From assembly GCF_038396785.1 (NCBI RefSeq), contig NZ_CP151087.1, positions 2,170,001-2,234,000 on the forward strand: 64,000 nucleotides of DNA, read 5' to 3'. A program made the translations under genes and the position numbers. Origin of the DNA: Sphingobacterium thalpophilum. GTDB taxonomy: Bacteria > Bacteroidota > Bacteroidia > Sphingobacteriales > Sphingobacteriaceae. Below, piece by piece: positions 1-8,155 of the stretch. Numbering within the stretch: the stretch's first letter is position 1; each line of letters starts with the position of its first letter. Below the pieces are notes generated by a model, which was not told the origin of the DNA, did not search any database, and saw only the letters and a program-made list of their open reading frames with translations.

Positions 1-544
1 GCTTAATTAATACGTCATTTTTCTCAAGGTCTCTGACTTCTTGATTAATTTTCCTCTCATTATCTTCATACATTAGTTTAACAGACTTTAAAACTTCTAC
101 AATTTGAGAAAGCTCTTTGTCTTTCATTCCTTCAAGCGTACTAATATTTTCTTTTACTTTGTTTTTCGTAGCATCATTTACCGCTACGCTTTCGGCTAAT
201 TTTGCCAGCTTCATAGCTTCTTCAAGATAATTACCGCTTTTTTCCTGTTCCTGGCTTTCGTTGAAATAATCAACAGAACACTGCAATATCTCTTTCGCAA
301 TATTATCAGCCAACATTTTATATTGTAGGTGAGCATTCCCTACAATGGATTTTAATAGGGTTAATTCGCCTTTGGTGTTACTGTATAAATCTGTTCCAAA
401 CTTATGTGCATTGCTTTTATTATTTATGCGTTTTTTATTGCATTGTTCAATTTGTGTTTCAATTTTATGAACAGGTTCTTCGGTAAACTTTTTGGAAAGA
501 TATTTTTGAGTAGTTCCGTTACAATTGCTGAACAACTCCATTGT
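1..544 (-). pseudogene. C-terminal part of an IS-split cargo protein (runs off the left edge)
   Basis: Reverse-strand reading is open from the IS junction to the left edge, about 180 codons, with no stop. It is the continuation of the N-terminal half at 3113-3742. Deleting the IS and one 5-bp target copy joins the two halves in frame, with residues TSET followed directly by MELFSNC. The segment is rich in Lys, Glu, Asn and Leu and looks helical or coiled-coil, with no catalytic motif I recognise. The product is unknown. The true C-terminus lies outside the window. Confidence 0.6.
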
Positions 545-553
545 TGTCTATTT

Positions 554-616
554 CGGAGATGCTGGGGCAGGGATTTCGGAGTCATTGGGCCAATTATTTC
601 GCTAGTCATTGGGGCA
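554..616. repeat. Left-end internal repeats of the IS21-like element
   Basis: Three copies of a roughly 16-bp unit (CGGAG followed by a T-rich spacer and TGGGCCA or TGGGGCA) start at 554, 577 and 600, an even 23-bp spacing. The right end holds the inverted versions at 3002-3018, 3036-3052 and 3082-3098. Such repeated sites are the expected IstA transposase binding sites. Confidence 0.8.
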
Positions 617-645
617 CTTTCCGATTACAATAATATACAATTTGA

Positions 646-1383
646 TTAAGATTCCAATTTCTTTTTTCTACGATAGGATTCACCTGTCAATTCTACTCTA
701 TGTGAGGAGAATGTTACCCTGTCAAGTATAGCATCAGCAATCGTACTTTCACCGATTAGTCCATGCCATTTTTCTACGGGGATCTGAGTAGCTATTATTA
801 ATGAGGCGCTATTATAACGATCTTCTATGATATCCAAAAGTGCTGTCCTTGCGTGCTGATCTATGGAAGTAAGTCCAAAGTCATCGAGTATTAGTAATTC
901 TGCTCTTTCGATCTTTTTGAGTAACTTATGGTATGTGCCATCCAATCTGGCGATTTTCACCATATCAAAGAACCTGCCTGTATTGAGATAGAGCGTCTTA
1001 TACAACATCTGACAGGCTTTAACTCCGATACACTGCGCAAGGAAGCTTTTTCCTGAACCGGCAGAGCCTGTTAATATTATGTTTTCTTTACGGTTTATAA
1101 ACCCCAGAGAAAGGAGTCTCTCAAACATATTTCTGTCAAGGTTTCTGGAAGGGTTGTAATCAATGTCAGTGGCAGCAGCTTTTTCCTTGAATGAAGCCCT
1201 GTAGATCAGATTATCAATATTCTTATTCTGTCTAGCTTCCCATTCTGCATCGATAATGGTCGCTAGGAAGTCATCCAGGCTCATTTCACGATAAAGATTA
1301 TCACTCAGACTACTTCGATAAAGCTCGGCCATGGTGATCATACGCATCTTGCGCATTTTTTCGATTGTTGTGTTCTCATTCAT
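646..1383 (-). CDS. istB: IS21-like helper ATPase IstB
   Basis: The 245-aa protein has the family's usual length and a DnaC/IstB-type AAA+ fold. A Walker A motif GSAGSGKS lies near residues 105-112, and a Walker B strand LLILDDFG near 163-170 is followed by a sensor region (LIIATQIP). IstB proteins load on target DNA and direct IstA strand transfer. The gene begins 23 bp downstream of istA on the same strand, so the two form one transcript. Confidence 0.93.
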   Translation of the reverse strand: MNENTTIEKMRKMRMITMAELYRSSLSDNLYREMSLDDFLATIIDAEWEARQNKNIDNLIYRASFKEKAAATDIDYNPSRNLDRNMFERLLSLGFINRKENIILTGSAGSGKSFLAQCIGVKACQMLYKTLYLNTGRFFDMVKIARLDGTYHKLLKKIERAELLILDDFGLTSIDQHARTALLDIIEDRYNSASLIIATQIPVEKWHGLIGESTIADAILDRVTFSSHRVELTGESYRRKKKLES

Positions 1384-1406
1384 ATTATCATTTTTAATGT
1401 TGTTTA

Positions 1407-2951
1407 CTATCTGTAAATCGAGGTGTCCCGTAGATTTTCATGCTCAGGGATATGGAAGGTCTGTTGTACTTCCTCTTCTAGAGTGTCAAGTTTATTTTTA
1501 AGGATATTGACTATCGTTTGGTAAGATGATTTATGATGGAAAAGACCTCTCTTACAGGCGTTTTCAACGCGGGAAACGCTATGGGTTTTCACAAGAGCAA
1601 GTATTCCCTGTGCCTGTTTATACCCTAGTTCAGGGTAGCTATACTGTGCAATTAGTTGGCGGATATATTGTTGTGCAGATGGTCCAACAGCTTCGGCCCG
1701 CTGTTCAAAGTACATCGGACTCCAGTGGTTATAAACCTGATGTGAAGAAGGCATATGATCTGCGATGGTGGCATAGTTACCCGGTCGAAAGCACCGCTGA
1801 TGCTTTGCTATACGCTGAAAGTTATAAAAGACCTCAACAGTGTCATTGTTATATTGAACTTCTACATGATGGCCAATATAACGGTGAGGTACACTATAGT
1901 AGTTTCTATCAGCATTGAGATATATATGCGATATCTTCTGCACTTTTGCTCGTCTAAAGTACCGCAAGTTATAGGTTGATAAAGGTAACGGGGTTAGGTG
2001 TTCTTTTTCCATATCAATAAATTGGCTCCTCCTAGTGGAGCCTCCATGTGAGAACAAATAATCATTATATAACACCAACTGTTCTGCTATGGCTACATTA
2101 AGTTCTTTCAAACTAAAGAAGGTCTGTTTGTCCAGTGGGTAAAAGATACGCTGGTAGACCAATGTTACACTACGTTCTACAAGAGCTTTATCTTGTGGGT
2201 GATATGGGCGGGCAGGATCTACTACACAACTATGAAAGAGTGCAAAGTCGGCAAGTGTTTTATTGATTTCTGGGGCATATTTGGAGCCTTTACTCACGGC
2301 TGATTTAAGATTGTCAGATACAATAGCCTGCGGCACGCCACCAGACCACTGCAAACAGCTATTAAGGCAATCGATAAAATCTTCACGTTTTTGGCTTGCA
2401 ACGGCTTTTACAAACGTATATTGACTGCAGGGATAGACGGCAACGAAGATTTCGACAGGGATAACCTCTCCTGTACCTCTATCAACATAGGACATCTTTT
2501 TGCCTGTAAAGTCTACGAAAAGTTTTTCACCCGCTTTATGATCCAGTTTCCCCGAAGCTTTGATCTTGCCTCTCCACTTTCTGTAATGGGTGGTAAATTG
2601 GGTATAGCGGTAACCATCAGGATATTCAAGTAGGTAATTTTGCCATAACGTCTGCAAGGTGGCCCCAGGGCGCTTAAGCTCTTGCTGTATCTTACTGAAC
2701 TGAGATGACAGGTGTTCATATCGCATCTTTTCGGTTTGGTCATCCTGGGTAAAAAGATCATGAAGATTTGCATCATCCATAGCTAGAAGTTCAGCATGAT
2801 CTAATTCTAGTACTTTAAACCGCTTAATATAGCTGTCCACCGTTTTACGGTTGATGTTCATTATCTGGGCAACCTTACGGTTACTAAGTCCTTTTTTCTT
2901 TAGAAGGATAAGTGTTCTGAGTTCCATTTTGTCTTTCCGTTGTCCTGCCAT
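1407..2951 (-). CDS. istA: IS21-like transposase IstA
   Basis: The 514-aa protein has an N-terminal helix-turn-helix (LSNRKVAQIMNINRKTVDSY, about residues 20-40) and a central retroviral-integrase-type catalytic core. The likely DDE acidic residues are in KLFVDFTG, VSDNLKSAV and KALVERSV. The C-terminal third resembles the Mu-transposase beta-barrel region. It cuts and joins the element ends. The ORF is full length and uninterrupted, and is followed by istB. Confidence 0.93.
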   Translation of the reverse strand: MAGQRKDKMELRTLILLKKKGLSNRKVAQIMNINRKTVDSYIKRFKVLELDHAELLAMDDANLHDLFTQDDQTEKMRYEHLSSQFSKIQQELKRPGATLQTLWQNYLLEYPDGYRYTQFTTHYRKWRGKIKASGKLDHKAGEKLFVDFTGKKMSYVDRGTGEVIPVEIFVAVYPCSQYTFVKAVASQKREDFIDCLNSCLQWSGGVPQAIVSDNLKSAVSKGSKYAPEINKTLADFALFHSCVVDPARPYHPQDKALVERSVTLVYQRIFYPLDKQTFFSLKELNVAIAEQLVLYNDYLFSHGGSTRRSQFIDMEKEHLTPLPLSTYNLRYFRRAKVQKISHIYLNADRNYYSVPHRYIGHHVEVQYNNDTVEVFYNFQRIAKHQRCFRPGNYATIADHMPSSHQVYNHWSPMYFEQRAEAVGPSAQQYIRQLIAQYSYPELGYKQAQGILALVKTHSVSRVENACKRGLFHHKSSYQTIVNILKNKLDTLEEEVQQTFHIPEHENLRDTSIYR

Positions 2952-3001
2952 GCTGTGATCATATGATTATACAACAGCAACTTAAGCAGTTTAATGGAAA
3001 G

Positions 3002-3098
3002 TGGCCCAACGACCTCCGAATTTAAGAAGATTATTTGGCCCATTGACCTCCGAAATAATTGGCAAATCAAACCGAATCAACTGGCCCATTGACCTCCG
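3002..3098. repeat. Right-end internal repeats of the IS21-like element
   Basis: Three copies of TGGCCCA(A/T)(C/T)GACCTCCG lie at 3002-3018, 3036-3052 and 3082-3098, inverted relative to the left-end set at 554-616. The outermost copy abuts the terminal inverted repeat that ends at 3107. Confidence 0.8.
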
Positions 3099-3742
3099 TT
3101 ATAGACAATTGTTTCTGAAGTTGAATATTTGTCTTTGAATTGCGTTAGTAATTCAGCAATCAATAGTTCAATTTGTTTAGGTGTATCAATAGAAAAAGTC
3201 TCGTCAGCAACTGTATGAACAAAATCTTTAAAATTTTCCGATTCAATTAGTTTTATTTTGGTAGTAATTCCTCGTTTTAAATCTTCTTTGGAGTCTCCCA
3301 ACAAATAAAGCGTACTGATATTATTGAAAGCTGAATAATTTTTTGAGTTAACCTCTTTCTCATTGCTTAATTTCTCCCAAATTTCAGAAGCTTTTTCTTT
3401 GTTTCCGCTTATCAGATGCTGGATTGCCGTATTATCAATGGGATTGAGATTGAGAAACCAAAATAGGGAATAGAAAACTTTATTCTGATTTTGTTCGATA
3501 TCAGAAAAAGCTTTGTCAATAATGGTACTACTCCTTTGTAAAGAGGATAGAAAAGGAAAATCATATTCAGAAGAGATTTCTTTACCTACTTCGCTGAATC
3601 TCTTGACTTTACTTTTTTGTTTCAGAATATCTTTCTCGGAACTGTTAGCGAGAATTCCTGCAATTCTATAGGGATTATTTATAACTGATTTCATTGTAAT
3701 TTCTACGGTCTGGCAATTTATATGCTTTTTATTATTATTCAC
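3077..3742 (-). pseudogene. N-terminal part of the IS21-split cargo protein
   Basis: This 221-aa reading frame starts at 3742. Its last ten or so residues (after ..STSET) come from the IS end, so the protein is truncated. It begins with a segment containing NPYRIAGILANSSEKDI, a pattern I associate with N-termini of large uncharacterised helical repeat proteins, followed by helix-rich sequence. I assign no function. It lies left of the relaxase on the same strand, about 300 bp away, and is best read as accessory cargo of the mobile element. As it stands the gene is disrupted. Confidence 0.65.
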
Positions 3743-3805
3743 TACGGTTTTCCGTAAAAAACAAAAAAATAACGTGAGCTAATTCCCCTTGTTCGTATCT
3801 GCGGT

Positions 3806-3901
3806 GGTCGAATACCGATAGCACAAAGCAAAAAGGAACGCCCACGCTTTACCGTAGGCGTTTCCACTTTTACTTTCCTGTGCTATTTGAAATTTTCGAC
3901 C
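3806..3901. other. Nested three-tier stem-loop between relaxase and cargo gene
   Basis: Most of the 308-bp gap 3743-4050 has no gene. Its core folds as three concentric perfect or near-perfect stems: GGTCGAA (3806) with TTCGACC (3895), ATAGCACA (3818) with TGTGCTAT (3879), and GGAACGCC (3835) with GGCGTTTCC (3857). It could be a bidirectional terminator, a small structured RNA or a DNA site for transfer proteins. The sequence alone does not decide. Confidence 0.55.
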
Positions 3902-4050
3902 TTTCAGATACAGGAATTTATAAAGCGAAACGCTATATTTTTATATATCTATTTTTCTTTGTTTTAACTCATTGAAACTTCTTTTGTTCTCCTGCAAATA
4001 TATGAAAAATACGTCAAGGATTTCATCTGTAGGACATTTCAAAGTCTATT

Positions 4051-5313
4051 CTACAATTTTCTCCCTTTCTTCTTTTTCTTCATCCGATTAGCAAACTGTT
4101 CTTCTTCGTAATCCTCTCCCTGTGCATCTGATAACAGGCTAAACAATCCCAAATCGGTATTAGGTGAATGTTCCTGTGAGAGAAACTCAAAAAGGTCTTT
4201 TGTCGGTAGGTTGTCTATTTCATTTGCTTTAGAAACGGGGTTATCTTGTATCTTCAATTCGGGTTTATTTCCATTGTTCCACCAATCGTTAAACATATTT
4301 GCCGATAAGTTTCTGTCTAATTGTGAGCCGTTCCAAACGGTTCGGCCTTCGTGGTCAATAAAGGTCATACCATAAATTCGTCCTTCACTATTACGTCTTA
4401 CAACTGTATTAATACCCTGCTCGGTCAACTGCTTTTTAAAATCTGCTTCATTGCTTGTAGTATGTATGGCAAGCTCCACCGTATTTTTCAGAACAGACCT
4501 TACAGGCGTGGTTTTCATTTTCTCTTTGGACTGCTCAAAGTGTTTTTGCAGGTGTGCAACGCCTGCATCTTTCCCGAAAAGTGATGCTTTGAACGGATTG
4601 CTTACCTTGTTTCCGTTCTCGTCCAATGCCACATAAACCAAACCGTTTACGGTCTGACCGTTGCGCTCGCCTTTGACTTCTTCCGCTGTGATGTTGAAAA
4701 GTGATAGTAAAGCATTGTAACTACCCATAGTAGAAAAGTTATAATACTTTGGTAAATGCCGTACTACCGAAGCAATCTGACTTTTGATGTCGCCATTTTT
4801 ATGACTTACAGGCTTGAAAACTTTATTGGCTTGTTTCTGCTCTTGTTCAGTTGCCTTTTTCATATTATATTTCTGTTCCAAATCCCGACAGATTGCCATT
4901 GAGCGTGGATGGTCGTAATCATCGGGTATTTTCTTTCCGTCAATAGCTACACAAGTCGAAACAATGTGTATATGCGTTCGGTCAATATCCGTATGCTTGA
5001 AAACAATATAGGGCTGATTGCCATAACCCATACGCTCAATATACTCCTGTGCCATTTCGGTAAACTGTTCATCGCTGACTTTATCTGAAGGATCTGGATT
5101 CAGCGATATATGCCGTACTGTTTTTTCTGTTTTGATATTTGCCGAAAGGTACGGCTCAAAACACTTATTAAAATAGGCTACAGAATACCTGCCGTCCATC
5201 GTGTCGGGTATCTTGTTCAGTAATAAAACCGCTCCGTTTTCATTGTCCATTTTCTGTTGATTGTACAAAATCGCTCCGTACATATTGCTTCCTTTTCCGA
5301 TTTTTGCAATCAT
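4051..5313 (-). CDS. Relaxase/mobilization nuclease (MobB-type)
   Basis: The 420-aa protein opens with MIAKIGKGSN and carries the relaxase histidine motif HTDIDRTHIHIVS near residues 108-120, preceded by a region with YIERMGYGNQPYIVFKH. It should nick one strand at oriT and pilot it during conjugative transfer. The C-terminus is a basic KKKKKGRKL tail. It starts 4 bp after the MobA/MobC-type gene and is surely co-transcribed with it. No coupling protein gene follows in this window, which fits a mobilizable element relying on a helper, though tra genes may lie further left. Confidence 0.88.
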   Translation of the reverse strand: MIAKIGKGSNMYGAILYNQQKMDNENGAVLLLNKIPDTMDGRYSVAYFNKCFEPYLSANIKTEKTVRHISLNPDPSDKVSDEQFTEMAQEYIERMGYGNQPYIVFKHTDIDRTHIHIVSTCVAIDGKKIPDDYDHPRSMAICRDLEQKYNMKKATEQEQKQANKVFKPVSHKNGDIKSQIASVVRHLPKYYNFSTMGSYNALLSLFNITAEEVKGERNGQTVNGLVYVALDENGNKVSNPFKASLFGKDAGVAHLQKHFEQSKEKMKTTPVRSVLKNTVELAIHTTSNEADFKKQLTEQGINTVVRRNSEGRIYGMTFIDHEGRTVWNGSQLDRNLSANMFNDWWNNGNKPELKIQDNPVSKANEIDNLPTKDLFEFLSQEHSPNTDLGLFSLLSDAQGEDYEEEQFANRMKKKKKGRKL

Positions 5314-5317
5314 ATTT

Positions 5318-5752
5318 TTATTCTTTTTTTAGATAATTTGCTTCAAATTCCTGTGTCAAACAGATGACTTCTTTAGTAACTTGTACCAATTCTATAGTTT
5401 CTTTTTCCAATTTAAACAGGTATGTTCCTGCTTTTTTCTCCGAAAAATTGCGGTACAATATCTTCACAATCTGATTATAATTTGTTCCGATTGCTCGGAA
5501 TTGGCTAAAAAAACGTGTCAACTTTTCGTGATATTCTATTGCATCCATATCAATTTTGACGGTCTTTACCGTCTTTTGAAAGATGCAGGCTGTAATAAAA
5601 TGAGCGATTACTTTCATCTCTGATTGGTCAAAGAGGGCAAGAAATTTGGCATTGTCCTCTGCATTCAGGTTGATGGAATACCGATTGACCGCAGGGTCAA
5701 TCTTTGGTTTTCTTCCTGTTTTCCTAATCTGTTTTCTGTTTTTCTCTTCCAT
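5318..5752 (-). CDS. Relaxosome accessory protein (MobA/MobC-like)
   Basis: The 144-aa protein has a basic N-terminus and the hallmark FFSQFRAIGTNYNQIVKIL segment of MobC-type accessory proteins near residues 80-98. This family binds oriT and helps the relaxase open the DNA. It is the first gene of a two-gene operon with the relaxase, and the hairpin-rich intergenic region upstream is the natural place for oriT. In Bacteroides elements the homologous gene is usually called mobA; I leave the symbol blank because naming varies between elements. Confidence 0.82.
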   Translation of the reverse strand: MEEKNRKQIRKTGRKPKIDPAVNRYSINLNAEDNAKFLALFDQSEMKVIAHFITACIFQKTVKTVKIDMDAIEYHEKLTRFFSQFRAIGTNYNQIVKILYRNFSEKKAGTYLFKLEKETIELVQVTKEVICLTQEFEANYLKKE

Positions 5753-5816
5753 AATAATCCATTTTTAATTTTTAATAAACGTGCGACTTCGGAGCCGTTT
5801 CCAGCCCCCTGCAAGG

Positions 5817-5912
5817 GCAAGTGCTTTTGAGGTGCCGAAATTTATTTCGAGTACCTCAAAAGATAACTTGCTCTGAACAAGGGTTCAGAAAAATCCGTTT
5901 TGCAAACGGATT
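5817..5912. other. Candidate oriT: three consecutive stem-loops
   Basis: The intergenic region 5753-6290 holds no gene. Directly upstream of the mobilization operon come three stem-loops in 96 bp. The first is a long one at 5817-5871, with arms GCAAG, CTTTTGAGGT and CGAAAT matched on the other side. The second is CTGAAC/GTTCAG at 5873-5888, and the third is AATCCGTTT/AAACGGATT at 5892-5912. Position and structure suit an origin of transfer. Further right, AGCTGATTG-like short repeats recur near 6070, 6243 and 6265. The nic site cannot be read from sequence alone. Confidence 0.5.
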
Positions 5913-6290
5913 GTAGTTAGCAGGGAAAACCCATCGCTTCCATTACAAATTTCGGTAAGACTATTTGAATAACAGCTATTTACAACAATGACAATGAACG
6001 CCAAATGATACCACTGAATACCACCTTAAAGCAGATTGGGACTGCTTTTATTTCCTTTGTATATGGCTAGCTAGCTGATTGGTTATATCCTTAATGAAGT
6101 AACTAAACAGCATAAATCCCGACAGCAAATCTGCGTGATTGAATGCAGACGAATTGCAGATTTTTGAGTTAATGAACTAACCAATTATGGGTCTGCAGGT
6201 GCTTAGGTAGATAGGTAGTTACATAGATACAACAGTATATACAGCTGATTGCTTAGTTAACAAAACAGCTAATTGGATATAATATTAAAA

Positions 6291-6794
6291 ATGATAGATA
6301 TGATACACGAAGAAAACAAAAATCAGCAACCCGAAAATGAGGATTTCTCTATTGAAAATTTCATAACTGATGAAAATAAACAATCTTTCACGGAACAACA
6401 GGCAGTAACACATCGGGAAGATTTTGTCAAACCCAAAGTAGATGAGGAAGCTATTATGCGTGTAATGGCAGGCGAAGAACCTTCGGAAACTGAAACGGAA
6501 AACACAAAAACACCTGCGAGTAATACAAGAAGGATGATTTACAAGCCAAAGAAGCTGACCAAAGAGGACTATTGCGGACGGTTCTTCAAAATTCCCACGA
6601 CAACGGCAAGCAGGGGGAAATCAGTGTATGTACGGCAGGAACACCACGAAACATTTAACAGACTTACAAACATTATGGGCATCGACAAACTGACGATTTA
6701 TGCGTATCTCGACAACATTATCGAATACCATTTTCAAGAATTTGGGGAATTGATTAGCGAAATATATAATGAGAAACACAAACCGTTGTTTTGA
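6291..6794 (+). CDS. DUF3408-family conjugative-element protein
   Basis: The protein is about 167 aa from the ATG at 6291; an upstream TTG at 6273 is also possible. It has an acidic, low-complexity N-terminal half and a compact C-terminal domain (from MIYKPKKLTKEDYCGRFFK to the end) that I recognise as the DUF3408 type common in Bacteroidetes conjugative transposons, where it lies next to a ParA-like gene and the tra operon. Here it stands alone, divergent from the mob operon. That suggests a pared-down transfer region. Confidence 0.72.
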   Translation: MIDMIHEENKNQQPENEDFSIENFITDENKQSFTEQQAVTHREDFVKPKVDEEAIMRVMAGEEPSETETENTKTPASNTRRMIYKPKKLTKEDYCGRFFKIPTTTASRGKSVYVRQEHHETFNRLTNIMGIDKLTIYAYLDNIIEYHFQEFGELISEIYNEKHKPLF

Positions 6795-7209
6795 TTATAA
6801 TGTGTTATCAGGAGCGATGCGTTGCTACCTCTTAAAATTATTTTCCAAAAGAAAAAAACAGAAAAAAAAGAAAGCCATTTTAACAAGGGGGACAGGCGGA
6901 AAAACCAAAAGGAAACGGAATAAGTCCCGAAGGGTGGCAGGACAAAGACAACTACTCGGCGAAGCCACCTTATTTGCCCTGCCATTATGCCGTAGTCTTT
7001 TGGTTGGGTGGTGCGGTGGCTGTCCGCCTTACCTTTGCTACCTTTTTGTTCTTTTTTGGGTGCATTTCAAATATTCAATTTGTAACTGAACGCTAAATAA
7101 TATTAAGAAATAATAAGCCTAAAACTGTGCATTATAGTCAGATTTTGAAATGCAAAAAAAGCATTTTAAAATATTTTGTCATTTTTTATTAACTATCAGG
7201 AATATTTTA
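6795..7209. other. Non-coding stretch after the DUF3408 gene
   Basis: I see no convincing gene. A Lys/Arg-rich open frame (6769-7089) has unlikely composition. The stretch contains a GGTGGC/GCCACC inverted pair at 6933-6969 and a GC-richer block around 6880-7035 that contrasts with its AT-rich surroundings. A small AAATGC/GCATTT hairpin lies near 7147-7166, just before the promoter of the next operon. Confidence 0.5.
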
Positions 7210-7217
7210 TATATTTG
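7210..7217 (+). promoter_or_regulatory. -7 box (TATATTTG) for the retron-like operon
   Basis: The box matches the Bacteroidetes sigma-ABfr consensus TAnnTTTG and is followed by an A. It lies about 340 bp upstream of the first ORF, so a transcript would carry a long leader. No clear -33 TTTG could be fixed. Confidence 0.5.
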
Positions 7218-7224
7218 CATCATA

Positions 7225-7556
7225 GTTCTTTGAAAATATGTTTTGAAAGCTAATTACTAAGTGGAGCTTTATATTTTTTGTTTAATTCATTAAACAACCC
7301 TATGGGGTTTCGGGTCAATCTTCTTGTCTGTCCTCGAAATGTCTCAATCCCCAATCAGCCAAGAACTGATACAAGGAGAAAGGATATTAGATGATTTGAT
7401 ATTAATTAAATTGATTTGGATGCTTCTTATTTTATTATTGATAGGAAGCAGGGATTTTAAAGTGGTGTATAGAGAACATTGTCTACGCATTTAGTAATGG
7501 GCTATTGTAAAATAAGCAGGGTGCAATAATGCCCCATTAACTTTAAAATCTTATTT
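7225..7556 (+). ncRNA. Structured leader, candidate retron msr-msd RNA
   Basis: This is 330 nt of untranslated DNA between a promoter box and the operon. The visible stems, in order, are AAAGCT/AGCTTT near 7246-7270, AACCC/GGGTT near 7290-7303, ATCAG/CTGAT near 7357-7373, and GCTTCTTAT/ATAGGAAGC at about 7422-7449. A closing 11-bp perfect stem, GATTTTAAAGT (7453-7463) with ACTTTAAAATC (7540-7550), encloses an inner TAATGGG/CCCATTA hairpin (7495-7539). Retrons carry such a folded RNA just upstream of the RT gene. Boundaries and the priming guanosine are not established. Confidence 0.42.
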
Positions 7557-7559
7557 TTT

Positions 7560-7778
7560 ATGTCTCGATTAAAAAGACTTCAAAACATCGATGGTTTGAA
7601 AACATCATTACAAACCATCCTACAGAACCAGTGTTCTCTTTCGGAGAGTGACGTTAATTTATTGAACGATGCAGTTGCAAAATTGAATAGATTAAGAACA
7701 AAGAAAGGATTGACGGATAAGCAGTACCAAACGGAAATTGCTGACATCATCGACCTGATTATAACGTTTTTAATTTAA
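7560..7778 (+). CDS. Small hypothetical protein, first gene of the retron-like operon
   Basis: This 72-aa mostly helical protein (MSRLKRLQN...) is not a family I recognise. It starts only 10 bp after the closing stem of the structured leader. Its stop codon overlaps an upstream in-frame ATG of the next gene (TAATG at 7776-7780), which suggests translational coupling. Composition looks like a real small soluble protein: it has no signal peptide and a hydrophobic C-terminal run IIDLIITFLI. A toxin or a regulatory partner of the XRE/RT pair is possible, but nothing in the sequence proves it. Confidence 0.55.
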   Translation: MSRLKRLQNIDGLKTSLQTILQNQCSLSESDVNLLNDAVAKLNRLRTKKGLTDKQYQTEIADIIDLIITFLI

Positions 7779-7858
7779 TGCTACTGAATTATGATACAGA
7801 TTACACAACAATCACGTTTCCGACACCCTTTAAATTTTTCCATTTAACATCAACTAAA

Positions 7859-8155
7859 ATGAATTTAGGTACAGTTATAAAAGACATTAGAAAACAACGA
7901 GGGCAAACTCAAACAGAGTTTGCCGATAGTTGTGGTATTACTCAAACTTATTTATCACAGATAGAAAACAATGCTAAAGAGCCTAATTTATCTACGCTAA
8001 AAGAGATAAGTAAAAATCTTGATTTGCCCTTACCTATATTATTCTATTTATCACTCAATGAAGATGACATTTCTCCAGAGAAAAGAAAAGCGTTTGAAAT
8101 TATTAACCCATCTGTAAAATCTCTGATAAATGAGTTCTTCAGAGTTGAGAAGTAA
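7859..8155 (+). CDS. XRE-family helix-turn-helix regulator
   Basis: The protein is 98 aa from the ATG at 7859. An upstream ATG at 7778 would add 27 unlikely residues, though it overlaps the preceding stop. The N-terminal two-thirds is a textbook Cro/C1-type HTH: MNLGTVIKDIRKQRGQTQ, then FADSCGITQTYLSQIENN and a third helix PNLSTLKEISKNL. It should bind DNA and may autoregulate the operon. Its 3' end overlaps the reverse transcriptase start by 26 bp, so the two are translated together. HTH partners are a known accessory of one retron type (type VI in the Mestre scheme). Confidence 0.85.
   Translation: MNLGTVIKDIRKQRGQTQTEFADSCGITQTYLSQIENNAKEPNLSTLKEISKNLDLPLPILFYLSLNEDDISPEKRKAFEIINPSVKSLINEFFRVEK

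Larger units (their letters stand above)
545..3107 (-). mobile_element. IS21-family-like insertion sequence, 2563 bp
   Basis: The ends are TGTCTATTTCGGAG on the left and the inverted TGTCTATAACGGAG on the right. The 5-bp direct repeat ATTGT flanks the element at 540-544 and 3108-3112. It carries istA and istB in order on the reverse strand. Multiple copies of a CGGAG..TGGGCCA repeat sit inside both ends, as is usual for IS21. Both genes are complete, so the copy may still be active. It interrupts the reverse-strand cargo gene that reads 3742 to 1. Confidence 0.93.

Noticed and set aside
404..649. 81-aa forward frame across the IS left boundary
   Set aside because: It crosses the exact IS junction and is antisense to the interrupted cargo gene, so it cannot be an original gene.
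1526..1979. Open frames antisense to istA
   Set aside because: They mirror the codon pattern of the transposase and have no independent start or family likeness.
6769..7089. 106-aa open frame overlapping the end of the DUF3408 gene
   Set aside because: Extreme Lys/Arg then Cys/Leu composition, overlaps a better gene, no start-site context. Best read as non-coding DNA.
7778..7858. Longer N-terminus for the XRE regulator from the ATG at 7778
   Set aside because: The added 27 residues are unlike any XRE protein, while the 7859 start begins exactly at the HTH. The TAATG overlap keeps it a minor possibility.
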